Below are positions 24,056 to 25,193 of a DNA stretch of 25,193 bases, in pieces. Within the stretch, counting starts at the first letter, position 1, and each line of letters opens with the position of its first letter. This DNA is from a bacterium (GTDB lineage Bacteria; Ratteibacteria; UBA8468; B48-G9; JAFGKM01): NCBI GenBank assembly GCA_029548585.1, contig JAKPNC010000206.1, positions 1 through 25,193 on the forward strand, read 5' to 3'. The notes under the pieces are model-generated. The model worked only from the letters and a program-made list of their open reading frames with translations. It was not told the DNA's origin and made no database searches. The position numbers were made by a program, and so were the translations under genes.

Positions 24056-25150
24056 TTATCCCCCGTACCTGTAAAAAGCTGCACAAGTCCCTTCGCTTGA
24101 TACCATGCAGGGACCGACCGGATTTCCGGGCGTGCACTGCCGGCCGAAAAGAATACAGTCGCGGGGCGTCCGGACACCCTTGAGGATCTCCCCGCATATA
24201 CAGCCTTTTTCCTCCGGCTTCTCTTTTAACTTCAATGGGAACCTTTTGAGGGCATCATATCTCCCATACTCCTTTCTCAGGGAAAGGCCGCTTTCAGGTA
24301 TGGCCCCCAGCCCTCTCCAGTTGGAATCCGAAACCTCGAAAACGGCAGACATGGCATCCTGAGCCTTCCGGTTTCCGGATCTTCTGGCCACCCTCCTGTA
24401 CTGGTTGATCACTGACGGATTCTTTTTCCCGGTCAGGATTTCAACAAGCGCCAATATGGATTGCAGGATGTCTACCGGCTCAAACCCGCTGACAACGCAG
24501 GGTATATTATACTTGCCGACAATATCTTCATATACGGCCGTCCCTGTTACCGCACTTACGTGACCAGGACAGATGAAGGCATCTATCTTTGCCTCCCCTG
24601 ATTGGAGAAGCGCCTCCATGGCAGGAAGAAGGAGCTTATGGCCTGAGTAGAAATACAGGTTTCTTATACCCCTGAGTTCGGCCTCCCTCAGCGCAGCCGC
24701 GGCAACGGGAGCTGTGGTCTCGAATCCAACAGAGAGAAAGAGCGTATCCCTGGTCGGATCTTCCATCGCAAGGTCAAGACACTCAAAGGGGGAATAGACC
24801 ACCCTTATATTCCTGCCTGCAGCCCTCTCTTTTTCAAGAGAAGAGGATGAGCCGGGAACCTTCAGCATGTCACCGAAAGTTGCCACTGACAGGCCGGGAA
24901 GTTTCGAAAGCTCTATCGCCGAATCCAGGTAGCTGCGCGGAGTCACGCACACAGGGCATCCCGGACCGGAAATGAGCATTATCGAAGAGGGAAGCATGCT
25001 CCGTATGGCATACCTTCCAATTGCCATGGTATGAGTGCCGCAAACCTCCATTATCTTCATTTCATGGGTAAGCCCTGAAGCCTGCAGGTGTATGGCTTTT
25101 GCCAGGCGTTCAATGATGTCCCTGTCCCTGAATTCAGAGATGTATTTCAT
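24056..25150 (-). CDS. hypD: [NiFe]-hydrogenase maturation protein HypD
   Basis: The protein has 364 residues. The signatures are in order: EVCGTHT (Cys37), SGPGCPVCVTP (Cys65, Cys68), SVGFETTAP, CPGHVSAVTG, SGFEPVDILQ. A C-terminal [4Fe-4S] cluster region follows, with cysteines between about 318 and 356 (GCICGEILKG, then NPVGPCMVSSEGTC). HypD works with HypC as the scaffold on which Fe(CN)2CO is built. GGGATC precedes the ATG by about 9 nt. hypC would be expected upstream, but only 43 bases remain before the window end; short stops in two frames there may be its tail. Together with hypE this implies a [NiFe]-hydrogenase elsewhere in the genome. Confidence 0.97.
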   Translation of the reverse strand: MKYISEFRDRDIIERLAKAIHLQASGLTHEMKIMEVCGTHTMAIGRYAIRSMLPSSIMLISGPGCPVCVTPRSYLDSAIELSKLPGLSVATFGDMLKVPGSSSSLEKERAAGRNIRVVYSPFECLDLAMEDPTRDTLFLSVGFETTAPVAAAALREAELRGIRNLYFYSGHKLLLPAMEALLQSGEAKIDAFICPGHVSAVTGTAVYEDIVGKYNIPCVVSGFEPVDILQSILALVEILTGKKNPSVINQYRRVARRSGNRKAQDAMSAVFEVSDSNWRGLGAIPESGLSLRKEYGRYDALKRFPLKLKEKPEEKGCICGEILKGVRTPRDCILFGRQCTPGNPVGPCMVSSEGTCAAFYRYGG

Positions 25151-25193
25151 TAGGAAAGATCCCTTTTAACTCACTTCGCGAAGGCAACCGGCT

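Noticed and set aside
24052..24177. 42-residue N-terminal extension of HypE
   Set aside because: The extension overlaps the conserved HypD C-terminus, and the standard HypE start follows a good ribosome binding site at 24051.

Overview
The window is bacterial chromosomal DNA of roughly even base composition. Genes are tightly packed on both strands, promoters are recognisable sigma70 type (TATAAT-like -10 boxes), and most genes have GGAGG/AAGGA-type ribosome binding sites. Housekeeping modules (riboflavin/nusB, dapF-comEC, hypDE) alternate with large carbohydrate-active proteins that lack signal peptides. This mix resembles uncultured anaerobic lineages such as the PVC group, Omnitrophota or Nitrospirota/Deltaproteobacteria-like organisms. 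No rRNA or single decisive marker is present, so the phylum cannot be fixed from the sequence.

Layout. 1-3891 (+) is the 3' part of a very large exo-rhamnogalacturonan-lyase-like (PcRGLX/YetA, PL26-type) protein with a C-terminal LamG domain. 4069-4746 (+) is a membrane protein with a DUF6717-like tail. 4844-8906 (+) is a compact operon: ribBA, ribH, nusB, a PfkB-family sugar kinase and an LPG-synthase-TM-type membrane protein. 8916-11996 (-) is a GH106-like glycosidase. 12194-12574 (+) is a small lipoprotein and 12813-14135 (+) an MFS transporter. 14309-17352 (-) is dapF followed by an overlapping comEC whose metallo-beta-lactamase domain has lost its signature. 17518-19197 (-) is an odd protein in which a seven-repeat propeller interrupts a LamG domain. 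19302-20872 is an AT-rich island: a class II Fic protein gene with its own promoter, bracketed by two nearly identical 71/72-bp direct repeats. 20946-21003 is a promoter/operator-like cluster facing the island. 21044-22174 (-) is a URO-D-superfamily protein. 22308-25150 (-) is hypD, hypE and a histidine-rich membrane protein.

How they work together. The PL26-like and GH106-like enzymes would both act on rhamnogalacturonan-I-type pectin, and the LamG/propeller protein and MFS carrier may belong to the same carbohydrate programme, but they are not one operon. RibBA and RibH make the riboflavin precursor lumazine. HypD and HypE assemble the Fe(CN)2CO group of [NiFe]-hydrogenase, which implies hydrogen metabolism. 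The membrane protein following hypE is a candidate metal or maturation partner.

The most notable points are the repeat-bracketed Fic island, the propeller-in-LamG architecture, the degenerate ComEC nuclease-like domain, the His-rich hyp-linked membrane protein, and two genes whose -10 box lies exactly 7 nt before the ATG (possible leaderless mRNAs). No transposase, integrase, CRISPR array, tRNA or rRNA was seen.
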